Shown: piece after piece, positions 1 through 8,119 of the stretch
Position numbering within the stretch: the stretch's first letter is position 1
Layout: each line of letters begins with the position of its first letter
Source: Paenibacillus camerounensis
GTDB lineage: Bacteria; Bacillota; Bacilli; Paenibacillales; Paenibacillaceae
Assembly (NCBI RefSeq): GCF_000723885.1
Contig: NZ_CCDG010000044.1
Coordinates: forward strand, 62,001 to 126,000
Length of the DNA: 64,000 nucleotides
Direction of reading: 5' to 3'
The notes under the pieces: model-generated
The model's input: only the letters and a program-made list of their open reading frames with translations
What the model was told of the DNA's origin: nothing
Databases searched by the model: none
Program-made: the position numbers and the translations under genes

Positions 1-42
1 GTAGCCGGCTCCGGCCACCGTAGTTGTCTGGTTCTCACTCAT
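1..42 (-). CDS. leuS: N-terminal fragment, probably leucyl-tRNA synthetase
   Basis: Only the first 14 codons lie in the window; they read MSENQTTTVAGAGY. The ATG at 42 follows a clear AGGAGGA ribosome site about 6 nt upstream. The gene sits directly behind a T-box leader whose specifier triplet I read as CUC (leucine), which points to leuS. Many LeuS proteins start with a short polar tail before the first conserved Tyr, which fits. In B. subtilis alaS occupies this place next to the AI-2E permease gene, but the residues do not resemble an AlaS start. The assignment rests mainly on the leader and is uncertain; valS or another leucine-related gene is possible. Confidence 0.45.
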   Translation of the reverse strand, partial: MSENQTTTVAGAGY

Positions 43-84
43 CTTGTTCTCCTCCTTGGAGTTACAGCTGCTGTACTTTTCAAA

Positions 85-132
85 CAAAAAAACCTCCCAT
101 CCCCAGCGTATTAACGCTAGGGACGAGAGGTC
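85..132 (-). terminator. T-box intrinsic terminator
   Basis: GACCTCTCGTCCC pairs with GGGATGGGAGGT and a run of seven T follows on the minus strand. Its 5' arm overlaps the antiterminator region, as in other T-box leaders. Confidence 0.85.
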
Positions 133-400
133 TGAATTCCCGTGGTACCACCCTAGTTAGCGGCCGGACATGCTATGTCTGCCACTCACTTTGACACCCT
201 TTACCGGGGGTGAGGCGACGGCGGTTCACCCGCGGATCTGCAATTGTTGCAGAAGCCTGCGGCTTGCGCCATTACTCCGAGGTGAGTTCATCCGCTCCGT
301 TAACCGGCTTGCACCTGTACACCGGCTCTCTGAGCTAACGTTCTGCGAACTAATACTCCTCATCATCGACAGCTATTTCGTAATGCTAATCGTAATATTA
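85..400 (-). promoter_or_regulatory. T-box leader (probably leucine-specific)
   Basis: Read on the minus strand, the leader carries the T-box core GGGTGGTACCACGG (135-155), a stem I with the AGUA bulge and the AGAGAGCCGG element, and a terminator just before the gene. In the specifier loop the 3' strand reads GAA-CUC-A followed by CCUC, which pairs with GAGG just before AGUA, so CUC (Leu) is the best specifier. A one-nucleotide shift would give UCA (Ser), so the specificity is inferred. Uncharged tRNA is expected to stabilise the antiterminator and turn on the downstream gene. Confidence 0.9.
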
Positions 401-406
401 CACAAT

Positions 407-436
407 ATTATATACAACTTTCTTGTCGATAGTCAA
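407..436 (-). promoter_or_regulatory. Sigma-A promoter of the T-box transcript
   Basis: TTGACT (431-436) and TATAAT (407-412) on the minus strand with an 18-nt spacer. It begins just 12 nt after the stop codon of the AI-2E permease gene, so the synthetase has its own promoter. Confidence 0.8.
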
Positions 437-448
437 CGTTTTTGCCGC

Positions 449-1516
449 CTATGCCGCCTTCCGGCGGATATAATAGGTAAAGAGGTGCTGAATAACCACC
501 TTTCCGGCGGCAAAAACAGGCACTGCAAGAATTAATCCGATCATACCGGCCACCTCTCCGCCGACCAGCAGGGCAAAAATAATCAGCAGCGGATGCAGAT
601 GCAGCCTCCGGCCCACCACCTGCGGAGATATCACATTGCTCTCCAGCATCTGACACAGCGTATTTACAACCGCTACCAGCAGCACCAGCCGCAGCGAGAT
701 CGTCGTTGCCATGACAATGGCGGGCGCAGCCCCGAGAAACGGGCCCATATACGGCACAATGTTAAACACAGCCACTACGCAGGCAAACAGAAGGGCGTAA
801 GGCATTCCTACGATCACATAGCCTATATATGCCAGCACACCGATAATCAGGCAGACCAGAATCTGGCCGCGGATGTAATTCCCGAGCGCATCATCGATAT
901 CCTTCAGCAGCTTCACAATCGACCTGCGGCGGGAGCGGGGCAGACAGGATACCATCGTCCGTTCAAACACGTCGAAGTCTTTTAGAATATAGAACACCAG
1001 GAACGGTACGATAAAAGCATTGAACAGCAGACCGATTGTCGTTCCGATATTATCGAGAAAATGGGAAATTCCGCCGGCCAGCCGGTTCTCCAGCTGAAAA
1101 AACCAGTTGTTCATCCCTGTCTCCACCCCCGGCGGAATCAGCTTCGTATTCATGCTGCGCATCAGCCCCTGGGCATGCAGGGTCATTTCCGGCAGATGCT
1201 CATTCAGTTCCTCAAGCTGCTCGATGAACATCGGAATCAGGTTGATGGCGATAACAACGAGTGTGGTCAGGAATACGGTATAGATCAGCAGCACCGCGAC
1301 ACTGCGCGGCATTTTTCGTCCGGCCAGCATACTGACCACCGGATTGAGCACATAAGATATAATCATGGCAGCCAGAAACGGAGCTAGAATGGCTTTTAAA
1401 AATATAAAAATCCCGTGCAGCATCGGACGGAGCAGCCAGACAAAATATAGGATAATCAGCCCAAGCAGCACACCAGTCATCCAGCGGAACCACTTGCTCT
1501 GCGACCATTGCTCCAA
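449..1516 (-). CDS. AI-2E family transporter (YrrI-like permease)
   Basis: Integral membrane protein of 355 residues with about eight hydrophobic segments and the layout of the AI-2E transporter family (PerM/YtvI/YrrI group). Members export or exchange small molecules such as autoinducer-2 or, in some bacteria, sodium against protons; the substrate here is unknown. The motif region PYMGPFLGAAPA near the C-terminal third is typical of the family. I prefer the TTG start at 1516 because AAGGAGGT lies 7 nt before it; the ATG at 1540 lies inside and upstream of that site. The position next to a T-box-controlled synthetase gene matches yrrI beside alaS in B. subtilis, although the synthetase here seems to differ. 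Confidence 0.85.
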   Translation of the reverse strand: MEQWSQSKWFRWMTGVLLGLIILYFVWLLRPMLHGIFIFLKAILAPFLAAMIISYVLNPVVSMLAGRKMPRSVAVLLIYTVFLTTLVVIAINLIPMFIEQLEELNEHLPEMTLHAQGLMRSMNTKLIPPGVETGMNNWFFQLENRLAGGISHFLDNIGTTIGLLFNAFIVPFLVFYILKDFDVFERTMVSCLPRSRRRSIVKLLKDIDDALGNYIRGQILVCLIIGVLAYIGYVIVGMPYALLFACVVAVFNIVPYMGPFLGAAPAIVMATTISLRLVLLVAVVNTLCQMLESNVISPQVVGRRLHLHPLLIIFALLVGGEVAGMIGLILAVPVFAAGKVVIQHLFTYYIRRKAA

Positions 1517-1529
1517 GATCAACACCTCC

Positions 1530-1718
1530 TTAGTACACATCCCACATGAAGAAGCCCGCCAATATCCGGACAGGCTTCGTAGATAAGTATATGTATACGG
1601 AGATAAAAATAACCGCCGCTCCAGTCAAAACGAAGATATGCAGACTATGAAAAAAAGCGCCAAAAACCCTCAGCATTCCGTATGCTGAAAGGAAATTGAC
1701 GCTTAATAAGCTCTTCAT
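1530..1718 (-). CDS. Possible small membrane protein
   Basis: A 62-codon ORF starting MKSLLSVNFLSAYG with one long hydrophobic stretch in the middle and a basic tail. Its TAA stop overlaps the AAGGAGGT ribosome site of the AI-2E gene, an arrangement typical of translational coupling. Against it, no convincing ribosome site lies before the ATG, and an upstream in-frame extension crosses the zinc-ribbon gene. I do not recognise the sequence. It could be noise in a 215-nt spacer. Confidence 0.3.
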   Translation of the reverse strand: MKSLLSVNFLSAYGMLRVFGAFFHSLHIFVLTGAAVIFISVYIYLSTKPVRILAGFFMWDVY

Positions 1719-1755
1719 ACGTACCCGCTGCTCAAAGCACAGGAAGAACGTAAAA

Positions 1756-1974
1756 TCAGGAGGATGCGTGGATTTGCGGGAAATCCTGAGCAATTTCTTC
1801 GCCTGAGAACAGATCGTCAAGCGAACTGAGCGTGCCGTCTTCTTCAACCTGATAAACCGACATTTTTTCACCATTGACCGTTAGTTCAATAAAACAGCCC
1901 CAGCAATAGAACTGGTGTGAACCAATCTTGCCGATATCCTTGGAGTTGCAGTTTGGACACTTCATATCATACAT
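1756..1974 (-). CDS. Small zinc-ribbon protein
   Basis: A 72-residue protein that starts MYDMKCPNCNSKDIG. Residues 6-9 (CPNC) and 27-30 (CWGC) form two CxxC knuckles about 20 residues apart, a classical zinc ribbon. The acidic C-terminal half has no motif I know. AGGTGG lies a few bases before the ATG, and the gene starts only five bases after the yrrD stop, so the two are almost surely cotranscribed. Function unknown; small ribbons of this kind bind nucleic acid or other proteins. Confidence 0.75.
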   Translation of the reverse strand: MYDMKCPNCNSKDIGKIGSHQFYCWGCFIELTVNGEKMSVYQVEEDGTLSSLDDLFSGEEIAQDFPQIHASS

Positions 1975-1979
1975 TCCAC

Positions 1980-2501
1980 CTATCCGTTAACAATATTAAT
2001 GGCTTTCTGTAGCCGTTCTTCGCTCATCGCGGGAACCAGTACGGCATTCTCCCCAATGGACATCTCTTCAGAACAAGGCAGCCATTTGCGGCCTTCGATC
2101 AAATCCGTTACAAGCCCGTCACTGATTTCCAGCGCTACTATTGTATTTCCCAACTTCTGGTCAAAATAAACATCGGATATTCGCCCAAGATTACTTCCTG
2201 ATGTAGTCAGGACCTGCAGATCCTTCAGTTTGTTCTTTCCCAAAAGAAAAGTATATGGTATATGGTCAGTGTCGGCCTTAATAATCGACTCTTTACTGCG
2301 AATCATGACAGCATCTTCGCCATAAGCGACAATATCTTCCCATGCCACAACTTTCACATGACTGGAAAAAAATGATTTGCTTTCCAGTTCAATACCCGTA
2401 ATATTCCAGTTTGAATCCAGTGTACAATCGACAAGCTTGCCGACTTCGTTACCTTCTTCAACTTCATATACAGTGAGGCCGATCAAATCCTGAAGTTTCA
2501 A
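1980..2501 (-). CDS. yrrD: PRC-barrel domain protein YrrD
   Basis: A 173-residue protein with two PRC-barrel repeats, roughly residues 2-75 and 85-160, each opening with the pattern L-x-x-L-x-G-x-x-V. It resembles B. subtilis YrrD, which lies in the same neighbourhood. PRC barrels bind RNA or proteins (as in RimM and photosynthetic reaction centre H); the role of YrrD is not established. AGGAGG stands 8 nt before the TTG at 2501; the in-frame TTG at 2507 would be only 2 nt from it, so I chose 2501. Next to it downstream is the small zinc-ribbon gene, upstream the cysteine desulfurase. Confidence 0.85.
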   Translation of the reverse strand: MKLQDLIGLTVYEVEEGNEVGKLVDCTLDSNWNITGIELESKSFFSSHVKVVAWEDIVAYGEDAVMIRSKESIIKADTDHIPYTFLLGKNKLKDLQVLTTSGSNLGRISDVYFDQKLGNTIVALEISDGLVTDLIEGRKWLPCSEEMSIGENAVLVPAMSEERLQKAINIVNG

Positions 2502-2557
2502 TGCCAAGGCCTCCTATTATGTACCAAAACAGCGTTGAGCTGAAGCAAACCCTAGCC

Positions 2558-3703
2558 CTATTTACGCAGCCGTTTCAGAATGGTTTCAACTTTTTGGGCA
2601 ACGTAATCCATTTCTTCCTTAGTATTACCCAAACCAGAGCTAAATCGAATCGCTGAGTTCAAAAGTTCTGAAGGAAGTTTCATAGCCTGCAGAACATGTG
2701 AGATTTCCAGTGAACCGGAGGTACAGGCCGACCCGCTCGCAGCGGCAATCTGTTCCATATCCAGGTTCATCAGCATCACATCTGTCCCTGCCCCGGGGAA
2801 GCTGATATTCAGTATGCCCGGCAAAAAATGCTGCGGATTACCGTTAACCGTATAGCCGTCTTGTCCAATCCGCTTGTCCAGCTCACCGAGCAGTGTGCTG
2901 CGCAGCTGCAGCGCCTTCTCCCGGCGCTCCTCAAGCCCCTGCACCGCCAGCTCAACCGCCTTGGCAAAGCCGGCCGCACCTGCCAGGCTTTCGGTACCGG
3001 CCCGCCTGCCGCGCTCCTGCAGGCCTCCGTGCTGCCTTGGATGCAGCGGCGCCCCGCGCCGCACATACAGGCCGCCGATACCCTGCGGACCGTTGATTTT
3101 GTGGGCGGTGAAGCTCATGTAATCCACCGGCAGCTCACACAGCGTAAACGGCACCATGCCGAGGGCTTGTACAGCATCAACGTGGAGCAGGACTCCCCGT
3201 TCAGCCGCCAGCCTGCCGATTTCCTCAATCGGCTGAACCGTTCCTACCTCATTATTGGCAAACATCACACTAATTAGTACCGTGTCTTCCCTCAGGGCCG
3301 CCTCAACATCCGAAGCCGACACCCTTCCCGTGGAATCTGCCGGAAGATAGGTGATGGAGTAGCCCTGCCGCTCCAGTTGCTCGCAGGTATGCAGGACCGC
3401 ATGATGCTCAATAGCAGTAGTAATGATATGTTTTCCTTTGTGCGCTGTGGCAGCCGCAGCCCCCAGTAGGGCGAGGTTATCACTTTCCGTGCCTCCGCTG
3501 GTAAACACCCATTCATCCGGCGCACAGCCCAAAAAGCCCGCGATCGTATCGCGCGCGCCGTTAACAATTCTTTTGGCGGAGCGTCCGGAATGATGCACGC
3601 TGGACGCGTTGCCGTATTCTTCAGTCAGTATATGGTATATGACCTTGGCCACCTCCGGATGAACCGGCGTTGAGGCGGCGTGGTCCAAATAGATGGATTT
3701 CAT
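2558..3703 (-). CDS. iscS: Cysteine desulfurase (YrvO/IscS type)
   Basis: PLP enzyme of 381 residues that takes sulfur from cysteine as an enzyme-bound persulfide. The PLP lysine is Lys202 in FTAHKINGPQG, preceded by the HVDAVQA motif with the cofactor-binding Asp and Gln. The active cysteine is Cys327 in GSACTSGS on a full-length mobile loop, as in IscS/NifS-like group I enzymes. In B. subtilis the orthologue YrvO passes sulfur to MnmA for 2-thiouridine in tRNA; here mnmA lies 4.4 kb away on the other strand, with cymR between. The ATG at 3703 has a modest GGAG site 9 nt upstream. Confidence 0.92.
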   Translation of the reverse strand: MKSIYLDHAASTPVHPEVAKVIYHILTEEYGNASSVHHSGRSAKRIVNGARDTIAGFLGCAPDEWVFTSGGTESDNLALLGAAAATAHKGKHIITTAIEHHAVLHTCEQLERQGYSITYLPADSTGRVSASDVEAALREDTVLISVMFANNEVGTVQPIEEIGRLAAERGVLLHVDAVQALGMVPFTLCELPVDYMSFTAHKINGPQGIGGLYVRRGAPLHPRQHGGLQERGRRAGTESLAGAAGFAKAVELAVQGLEERREKALQLRSTLLGELDKRIGQDGYTVNGNPQHFLPGILNISFPGAGTDVMLMNLDMEQIAAASGSACTSGSLEISHVLQAMKLPSELLNSAIRFSSGLGNTKEEMDYVAQKVETILKRLRK

Positions 3704-3894
3704 ACTGTTTTCTCCGCTTCTTATATTAGAATTCAGGATTTCTTAAGGCTTCTAGATTATACTGCTGAATGCGGTCTTTTACCACCCGGTAAAGAACACA
3801 ATATTGTAACATGTATCAAAGGGCATATCCCCTGAAAATACTGGTTTATTGTATAGAAATATATGGGTTCGCTAATAGTATTTAAAAGCTTATT

Positions 3895-4365
3895 TTAGAG
3901 CCCTAAATCTTCCAGCCTGTCCGCAAGCTCCTGCTCGGAAATAACCTCAATACCGTTTCTCCGCAGCAGGGCGGCGGTAACACCCTCACCGGGGATTTTT
4001 ACACCTGTAAATTCACCGTTATAGATCATGGCACTTCCGCAGGATGGGCTATTTGACTTGAGCACTACGGTGGACACGCCGAATTGGAGCGCAGTATCCA
4101 GAGTTATCCGGGCTCCCTCCAGATACATAGCAGTAACCTCTTTTCCTGAGCGGTCTATTACCCTGGCTCTGCCGTCCAGCACATCCCTGCCAGTCCCGCC
4201 GACAATTTCGGCCGGTTCCCGCGGCGTTGCGAACCCGCCCAGCAGCTCGGGGCAGACTGCAACCGCCTGTCCGCCGTCAAAAAGCGTCTTCAGACTCTTT
4301 TCCAGACAATCTGTACCATTATACCGGACTTTCATTCCTGCCAGACAGGAGCTTACCATTATCAC
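3895..4365 (-). CDS. DUF523 family protein
   Basis: A 156-residue protein of the DUF523 family (YbbK-like). It shows the family's N-terminal VSSCLAGMKVRYNG, then CPELLGGFATPREPAEI, and later LKSNSPSCG with conserved cysteines. The cysteine pattern suggests metal or Fe-S binding, but no reaction is established. I chose the GTG at 4365: GGAGG lies 7 nt upstream, whereas the longer ATG at 4392 would place that site inside the gene. It is divergent from the SRAP gene with about 95 nt between. Confidence 0.85.
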   Translation of the reverse strand: MIMVSSCLAGMKVRYNGTDCLEKSLKTLFDGGQAVAVCPELLGGFATPREPAEIVGGTGRDVLDGRARVIDRSGKEVTAMYLEGARITLDTALQFGVSTVVLKSNSPSCGSAMIYNGEFTGVKIPGEGVTAALLRRNGIEVISEQELADRLEDLGL

Positions 4366-4460
4366 AGTATTTCCTCCTTCTCTTATCTGCACTTCACGTA
4401 CACATACAGCATGAATTATAATAACAAATAGTTTTGGCGTAAATAGGAGGCAGACCGGAC

Positions 4461-5129
4461 ATGTGCGGAAGATATACCATTACTGTAACCCTGGACGAAT
4501 TGATGCTGCGTTATTTCATAGAGGGTAGCCCGCTGATTAACTACTCGCCCAAGTATAATGCCGCACCGGTACAGCAGATTCCTGCAGTTATTCATGACGG
4601 CAGGCGCAACAGGCTGGGCGAGCTCCGCTGGGGACTGGTCCCTTCATGGGCTAAAGATGACCGTACCGGCAGCAAGATGATCAATGCGCGCGCTGAGACA
4701 CTGCTGGAGAAACCTGCCTTTAAAGGACTGCTTCCTTCGCGGCGCTGCATCATTCCTGTAGACGGCTTCTATGAATGGAAGCAGCTTCAGGACGGCAAGC
4801 AGCCGATGCGGATTACTTTGCGGGACCGCAGTATTTTTTCACTGGCAGGATTGTATGATATACGGATCGATGCTGACGGCAACCGGCTCAGCACCTGCAC
4901 CATTATAACGACCGAAGCGAACAGTCTGATGGCTGACATTCACAATAGGATGCCGGTTATTCTTGAACCCGGGGCTGAAGCGTTTTGGCTTGACCGCAGC
5001 AATAAGGATATCCCTTCCCTGCTTCGGCTGCTTAAGCCTTACGATGCTGCTCAAATGACGGCTTACCCCGTATCCGCGGCAGTAGGCAATGTACGGAATG
5101 ATTACTCGGAGCTTGTTAAGGAAGCCTGA
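4461..5129 (+). CDS. SOS response-associated peptidase (SRAP/YedK/HMCES)
   Basis: A 222-residue SRAP protein. The family forms a covalent link between its Cys2 and abasic sites in single-stranded DNA, shielding them. The start MCGRY places Cys2 directly after the initiator Met, which requires this ATG; TAGGAGG lies 10 nt upstream. Other signatures are NARAET (about 74-79), PVDGFYEW (about 99-106) with the active Glu, and HNRMPVIL (about 160) with the active His. No LexA-type box was recognised upstream. Confidence 0.93.
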   Translation: MCGRYTITVTLDELMLRYFIEGSPLINYSPKYNAAPVQQIPAVIHDGRRNRLGELRWGLVPSWAKDDRTGSKMINARAETLLEKPAFKGLLPSRRCIIPVDGFYEWKQLQDGKQPMRITLRDRSIFSLAGLYDIRIDADGNRLSTCTIITTEANSLMADIHNRMPVILEPGAEAFWLDRSNKDIPSLLRLLKPYDAAQMTAYPVSAAVGNVRNDYSELVKEA

Positions 5130-5370
5130 GCGTATACCGGCTGCATAATTTTCCAGGCAGTGCTCTTTTGGAGAGTTTCAATTTTTACGCATTATGCACT
5201 AAACTACATAGATACCATTATGACTTACTGGTCATGTACAATCTGATACCCTGTCAGCAGAAACATTACAAATTTGTCAAATATCATTTTTCGCGAGTAA
5301 ACAGCAAAGCGTTGGTTTAATAAAACTCATAGTATTTTTTTCAAACAGCGTATAGTAAGGAGACCTTATT

Positions 5371-5556
5371 TTGCAAAATTCAAAACTTCAACAGGCGATC
5401 TCTGAAGGAGCTCTGCTTGAAATTCATCTGATTAGCGGTGAAACGTACAAAGGCACAGGCGAAAAAGGCCACACAGCAAACTCCTTCGAGTTCAAGACAG
5501 ACGCGGGTCTGTTAACGCTGCCGTTCTGGACCATTAAACGATACAAAAGATTATAA
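5371..5556 (+). CDS. Small Sm/Hfq-like protein
   Basis: A 61-residue protein starting at a TTG with GGAG 10 nt upstream. The core LEIHLISGETYKGTGEK aligns by eye with the Sm1 strand pattern of Hfq (hydrophobic strand, G, short turn, KG), and the C-terminal LPFWTIKRYKRL could be the Sm2 strand. It lacks the Hfq KH pair of Sm2, so it is not classical Hfq. The gene stands alone between convergent units. The Sm reading is a pattern-based inference; it may be an uncharacterised Paenibacillus family. Confidence 0.6.
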   Translation: MQNSKLQQAISEGALLEIHLISGETYKGTGEKGHTANSFEFKTDAGLLTLPFWTIKRYKRL

Positions 5557-5657
5557 TCCCGGATCCTGCATCTCTGCAGCCATAACCCCTTACATCCTTC
5601 CTCCTAATAATCCCGCCTTATGCGACCCATGCATCTCCTCCCGAGCTTTGACCAGAC

Positions 5658-5684
5658 AAAAAAAACCCCGCCGGCAACGGCAGG
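5658..5684 (-). terminator. Intrinsic terminator of the ClC gene
   Basis: CCCTGCCG and CGGCGGGG form an 8-bp GC-rich stem with a TTGC loop, followed by eight T on the minus strand. It lies about 145 nt behind the ClC stop codon. Confidence 0.8.
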
Positions 5685-5828
5685 GCTTCAAGAGGGACAT
5701 GAACGAACGTTACATACTTTTGGGGATATTCATAGTTTAGCAGCGGTTTGTTTCCGGAATGTCACGTACAGGTAAGAAGACGGTAAATTCCCTATTGAGA
5801 AGCCAAGGATAAATATTGATGCGGGTAT

Positions 5829-7124
5829 TCACAAGGGGCTGCCGTTCTTCTTTTTGTGCTGCCTTGCTTTGGCTAATGTTGTCCCCTGCGAAAAGGACCA
5901 GAGCGGACTTTTGGAAATACCGATCTGCTGGGAAGTGTAAATTCCCGTATGTCCTGAGAATAAATAACTCACAAGACAGGCAATAAAGAAGTATACCGCC
6001 CCGTCTCCCCCAAATAATTCAATGCCCATCAGAAAGCAGGCAATTGGCGTATTGGCGGCACCGCAAAACACAGCGATGAACCCGAGCGCAGCCAGAAAAG
6101 GGCCGTAGAGGTGCAGCAGCCCTGCCAACGAATGCCCCAATGTGGCACCAATTGCAAATAAAGGAGTAACCTCCCCGCCCTGAAAGCCGGCTCCAAGCGT
6201 CAATGAAGTAAAGACCAGCTTACCCAGAAAAGCAAACGGCTTGACCTCCCCGGTAAACGAATCTTCAATCAGAGGCAGCCCCAGCCCGAGATAATCTCTT
6301 GTTCCCAGAGCATATACCAGAATAATGATCACAATACCGCCGGCGGCGCTTTTCAGAACAGGATTACGGAACAGGCAGGTGTACCCCTTTTTTAGTGCAT
6401 GTGTCAATTCACTGAACAGTACGCTTGCCAGCCCGAACAGGACGGAGGCCAGTACTACCTTGAGCAGCACCATTAAGGAAAGAGCAGGAATCTCCCCAAT
6501 CGGATAATGCAAATGGGTAACACCCCAAAGAGAAGTTGCAGTAAGATTGCCGGCAAAGCTGGCTACAAAAGCAGGAATGAGCGCTTCATGGCTGATCAGT
6601 CCGATAGCAAGCACTTCAAGACCAAATACCGTTCCGGCCAAAGGTGTTCCGAAAATAGAACCAAACCCGCCGCTGATTCCGCATATCAGCAAAATCCTCC
6701 GGTCAACAGGCTTCACTCTGAGCATTCTCCCGAGCCAGTCCGCCAGGCTCCCGCCCATCTGCACAGCTGTACCCTCCCGTCCCGCAGAGCCGCCGAACAA
6801 ATGGGTCACCAGTGTTCCAAATAAGACCAGCGGCGCCATTCTCAGCGGAACAGTCTCACTGTCCGTCTGAATCTGCTCCAGAATCAGATTATTCCCCTTT
6901 GAACTGCTGCCCCCGTACCTGGAATACAGATAGCTGACCAGCGCTCCACCAAGCGGAAGCAGGAACAGCAGCCACGGATTGGCCACCCTCACTCCGGTTA
7001 CGTAGTCCAGACTCTTCAGAAAAAAAGCAGACGCCGTTCCGGCAAGCACCCCTACTGCGCTGCCGAGTACGATCCATTTCAGCAGTGTGCCCCAGGCTGC
7101 GGCAAACCAACATTTTTCTAACAT
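5829..7124 (-). CDS. ClC-type fluoride/proton antiporter
   Basis: A ClC-family membrane protein of about 431 residues. Ion-pathway motifs are present: GGSAGREGTAVQMG (the GREGT variant instead of GREGP), FGSIFGTPLAG, and GGEVTPLFAIGATLG. The fluoride-specific CLC-F branch has this GREGT form, and the gene sits directly behind a fluoride riboswitch, so it should expel fluoride from the cytoplasm in exchange for protons. I prefer the ATG at 7124 with GAGGGG upstream; an ATG at 7154 is also possible (AGGGA 9 nt upstream). It is transcribed alone. Confidence 0.9.
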   Translation of the reverse strand: MLEKCWFAAAWGTLLKWIVLGSAVGVLAGTASAFFLKSLDYVTGVRVANPWLLFLLPLGGALVSYLYSRYGGSSSKGNNLILEQIQTDSETVPLRMAPLVLFGTLVTHLFGGSAGREGTAVQMGGSLADWLGRMLRVKPVDRRILLICGISGGFGSIFGTPLAGTVFGLEVLAIGLISHEALIPAFVASFAGNLTATSLWGVTHLHYPIGEIPALSLMVLLKVVLASVLFGLASVLFSELTHALKKGYTCLFRNPVLKSAAGGIVIIILVYALGTRDYLGLGLPLIEDSFTGEVKPFAFLGKLVFTSLTLGAGFQGGEVTPLFAIGATLGHSLAGLLHLYGPFLAALGFIAVFCGAANTPIACFLMGIELFGGDGAVYFFIACLVSYLFSGHTGIYTSQQIGISKSPLWSFSQGTTLAKARQHKKKNGSPL

Positions 7125-7208
7125 GATAGCCCCTCTTTGTCTCCACCGATCCATGCCGTTCTTCCCTTCATATTAAGCTGTAAATAAAGTCTTATATAAA
7201 GTTGTACA

Positions 7209-7254
7209 TAAAAAAACAGACTCCTACCAGGAATATGCTTCGCTGGTAGGAGTC
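7209..7254 (-). terminator. Riboswitch-controlled terminator
   Basis: A perfect 12-bp stem (7243-7254 with 7219-7230) and a T-rich tail. Its 5' arm contains the CTCCTAC stretch of the aptamer, which explains mutual exclusion. Confidence 0.9.
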
Positions 7255-7295
7255 ATTAGCCTCTCGGCAGTTAATGGCGAACTCCATCGCCCTTA
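7209..7295 (-). promoter_or_regulatory. Fluoride riboswitch (crcB motif) with terminator
   Basis: The minus strand reads GGGCGATGGAGTTCGCC (7292 downward), then a spacer, AACTGCCGAGAGGCTAATGA and CTCCTAC. These are the conserved blocks of the fluoride aptamer in the right order, including the pseudoknot-forming segments. The expression platform is the overlapping hairpin GACTCCTACCAG/CTGGTAGGAGTC followed by TGTTTTTT (7209-7254). Fluoride binding should prevent the terminator and switch on the ClC gene. Confidence 0.95.
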
Positions 7296-7308
7296 TCATC
7301 GCAGAACT

Positions 7309-7337
7309 ATTTTAATATTTTGCTGGAGAAACGTCAA
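7309..7337 (-). promoter_or_regulatory. Promoter of the fluoride-riboswitch transcript
   Basis: TTGACG (7332-7337) and TAAAAT (7309-7314) on the minus strand, 17-nt spacer, ending about 15 nt before the aptamer. Confidence 0.75.
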
Positions 7338-7376
7338 TGGTAAAGAGCTGCCGGTGTTCCGGCTAAAGTCCAGGTT

Positions 7377-7796
7377 TTAGATGTAAAACATGTAATTATC
7401 AGCTTTACTCTCTTCTTTATAATTAATCAGGTCAGACAATGTAGTCGAATCAAGCACGTCTGCGATGCTGTCACGGATACGCAGCCACAGGTTGCGTTTG
7501 GCCGGGTCGTCCTCTTCTGTGAAATCGACCGGTGAGATCGGCCCCTCCAGCACCCGGATAATATCTCCGGCGGTGATGGTAGCTGAATCACGGGACAGAA
7601 TATATCCGCCGTAGGCTCCGCGGATGCTCTTTACCAGTCCGGCATTGCGCAGCGGTGCAATCAGCTGCTCCAGATAATGCTCGGACAGGCCGTTTTTCTC
7701 GGCAATGCTTTTCAGGGAGGTTGGGCCCTCGCCGAATTTCAGGGCAAGCTCCATCATAATGGTTAATCCGTAACGTCCTTTTGTTGATATTTTCAA
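7377..7796 (-). CDS. cymR: Rrf2-family repressor CymR
   Basis: A 139-residue Rrf2-type winged-helix regulator. The N-terminal MKISTKGRYGLTIMMELA is the family signature and is followed by the recognition helix region LSEHYLEQLIAPLRNAGLV and the wing GAYGGY. It lacks the three cysteines that bind Fe-S in IscR, as expected for CymR, the master repressor of cysteine metabolism that works with CysK in B. subtilis. It starts at a TTG with AGAGGTG upstream. It is divergent from mnmA and near the cysteine desulfurase gene. Confidence 0.88.
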   Translation of the reverse strand: MKISTKGRYGLTIMMELALKFGEGPTSLKSIAEKNGLSEHYLEQLIAPLRNAGLVKSIRGAYGGYILSRDSATITAGDIIRVLEGPISPVDFTEEDDPAKRNLWLRIRDSIADVLDSTTLSDLINYKEESKADNYMFYI

Positions 7797-8107
7797 AGGG
7801 GCACCTCTTTCGGTTTAATTGCTGCAGTTGTAGTTCACAATAAGCTAAGAAGACATTATGAGAAATGTCATATCAACGTATTCCGATGTTTGCTCTATGC
7901 TTATGTTATCATATCTGCGGACACATTTGCAGCGTAAAAGTCATTTTTTTGGCGGAATGTTCGCCAGTGGTGGACAAATTGTCAAAATCTCCGCTGTTTC
8001 TGTACCAAATTCCTCTGTCCGCAGGCAGTTTTAGGGTAGACAGGTATGTTATAATACGAAATGAGCCGGGTGTTCAGTTAAGATAACCGGTATTTTGTGC
8101 ATAGAAA
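7797..8107. other. Divergent cymR/mnmA intergenic region
   Basis: About 310 bases. It holds the ribosome site of cymR at one end and an extended -10 promoter for mnmA at the other. No ORF with a ribosome site and no terminator was seen. I could not define a CymR box with confidence. Confidence 0.6.
8047..8055 (+). promoter_or_regulatory. Extended -10 promoter of mnmA
   Basis: TGTTATAAT, an extended -10 (TG-n-TATAAT) 65 nt before the start of mnmA. No good -35 is seen 17 nt upstream, which fits an extended -10 promoter. Confidence 0.6.
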
Positions 8108-8119
8108 ATGGTGATTGGA

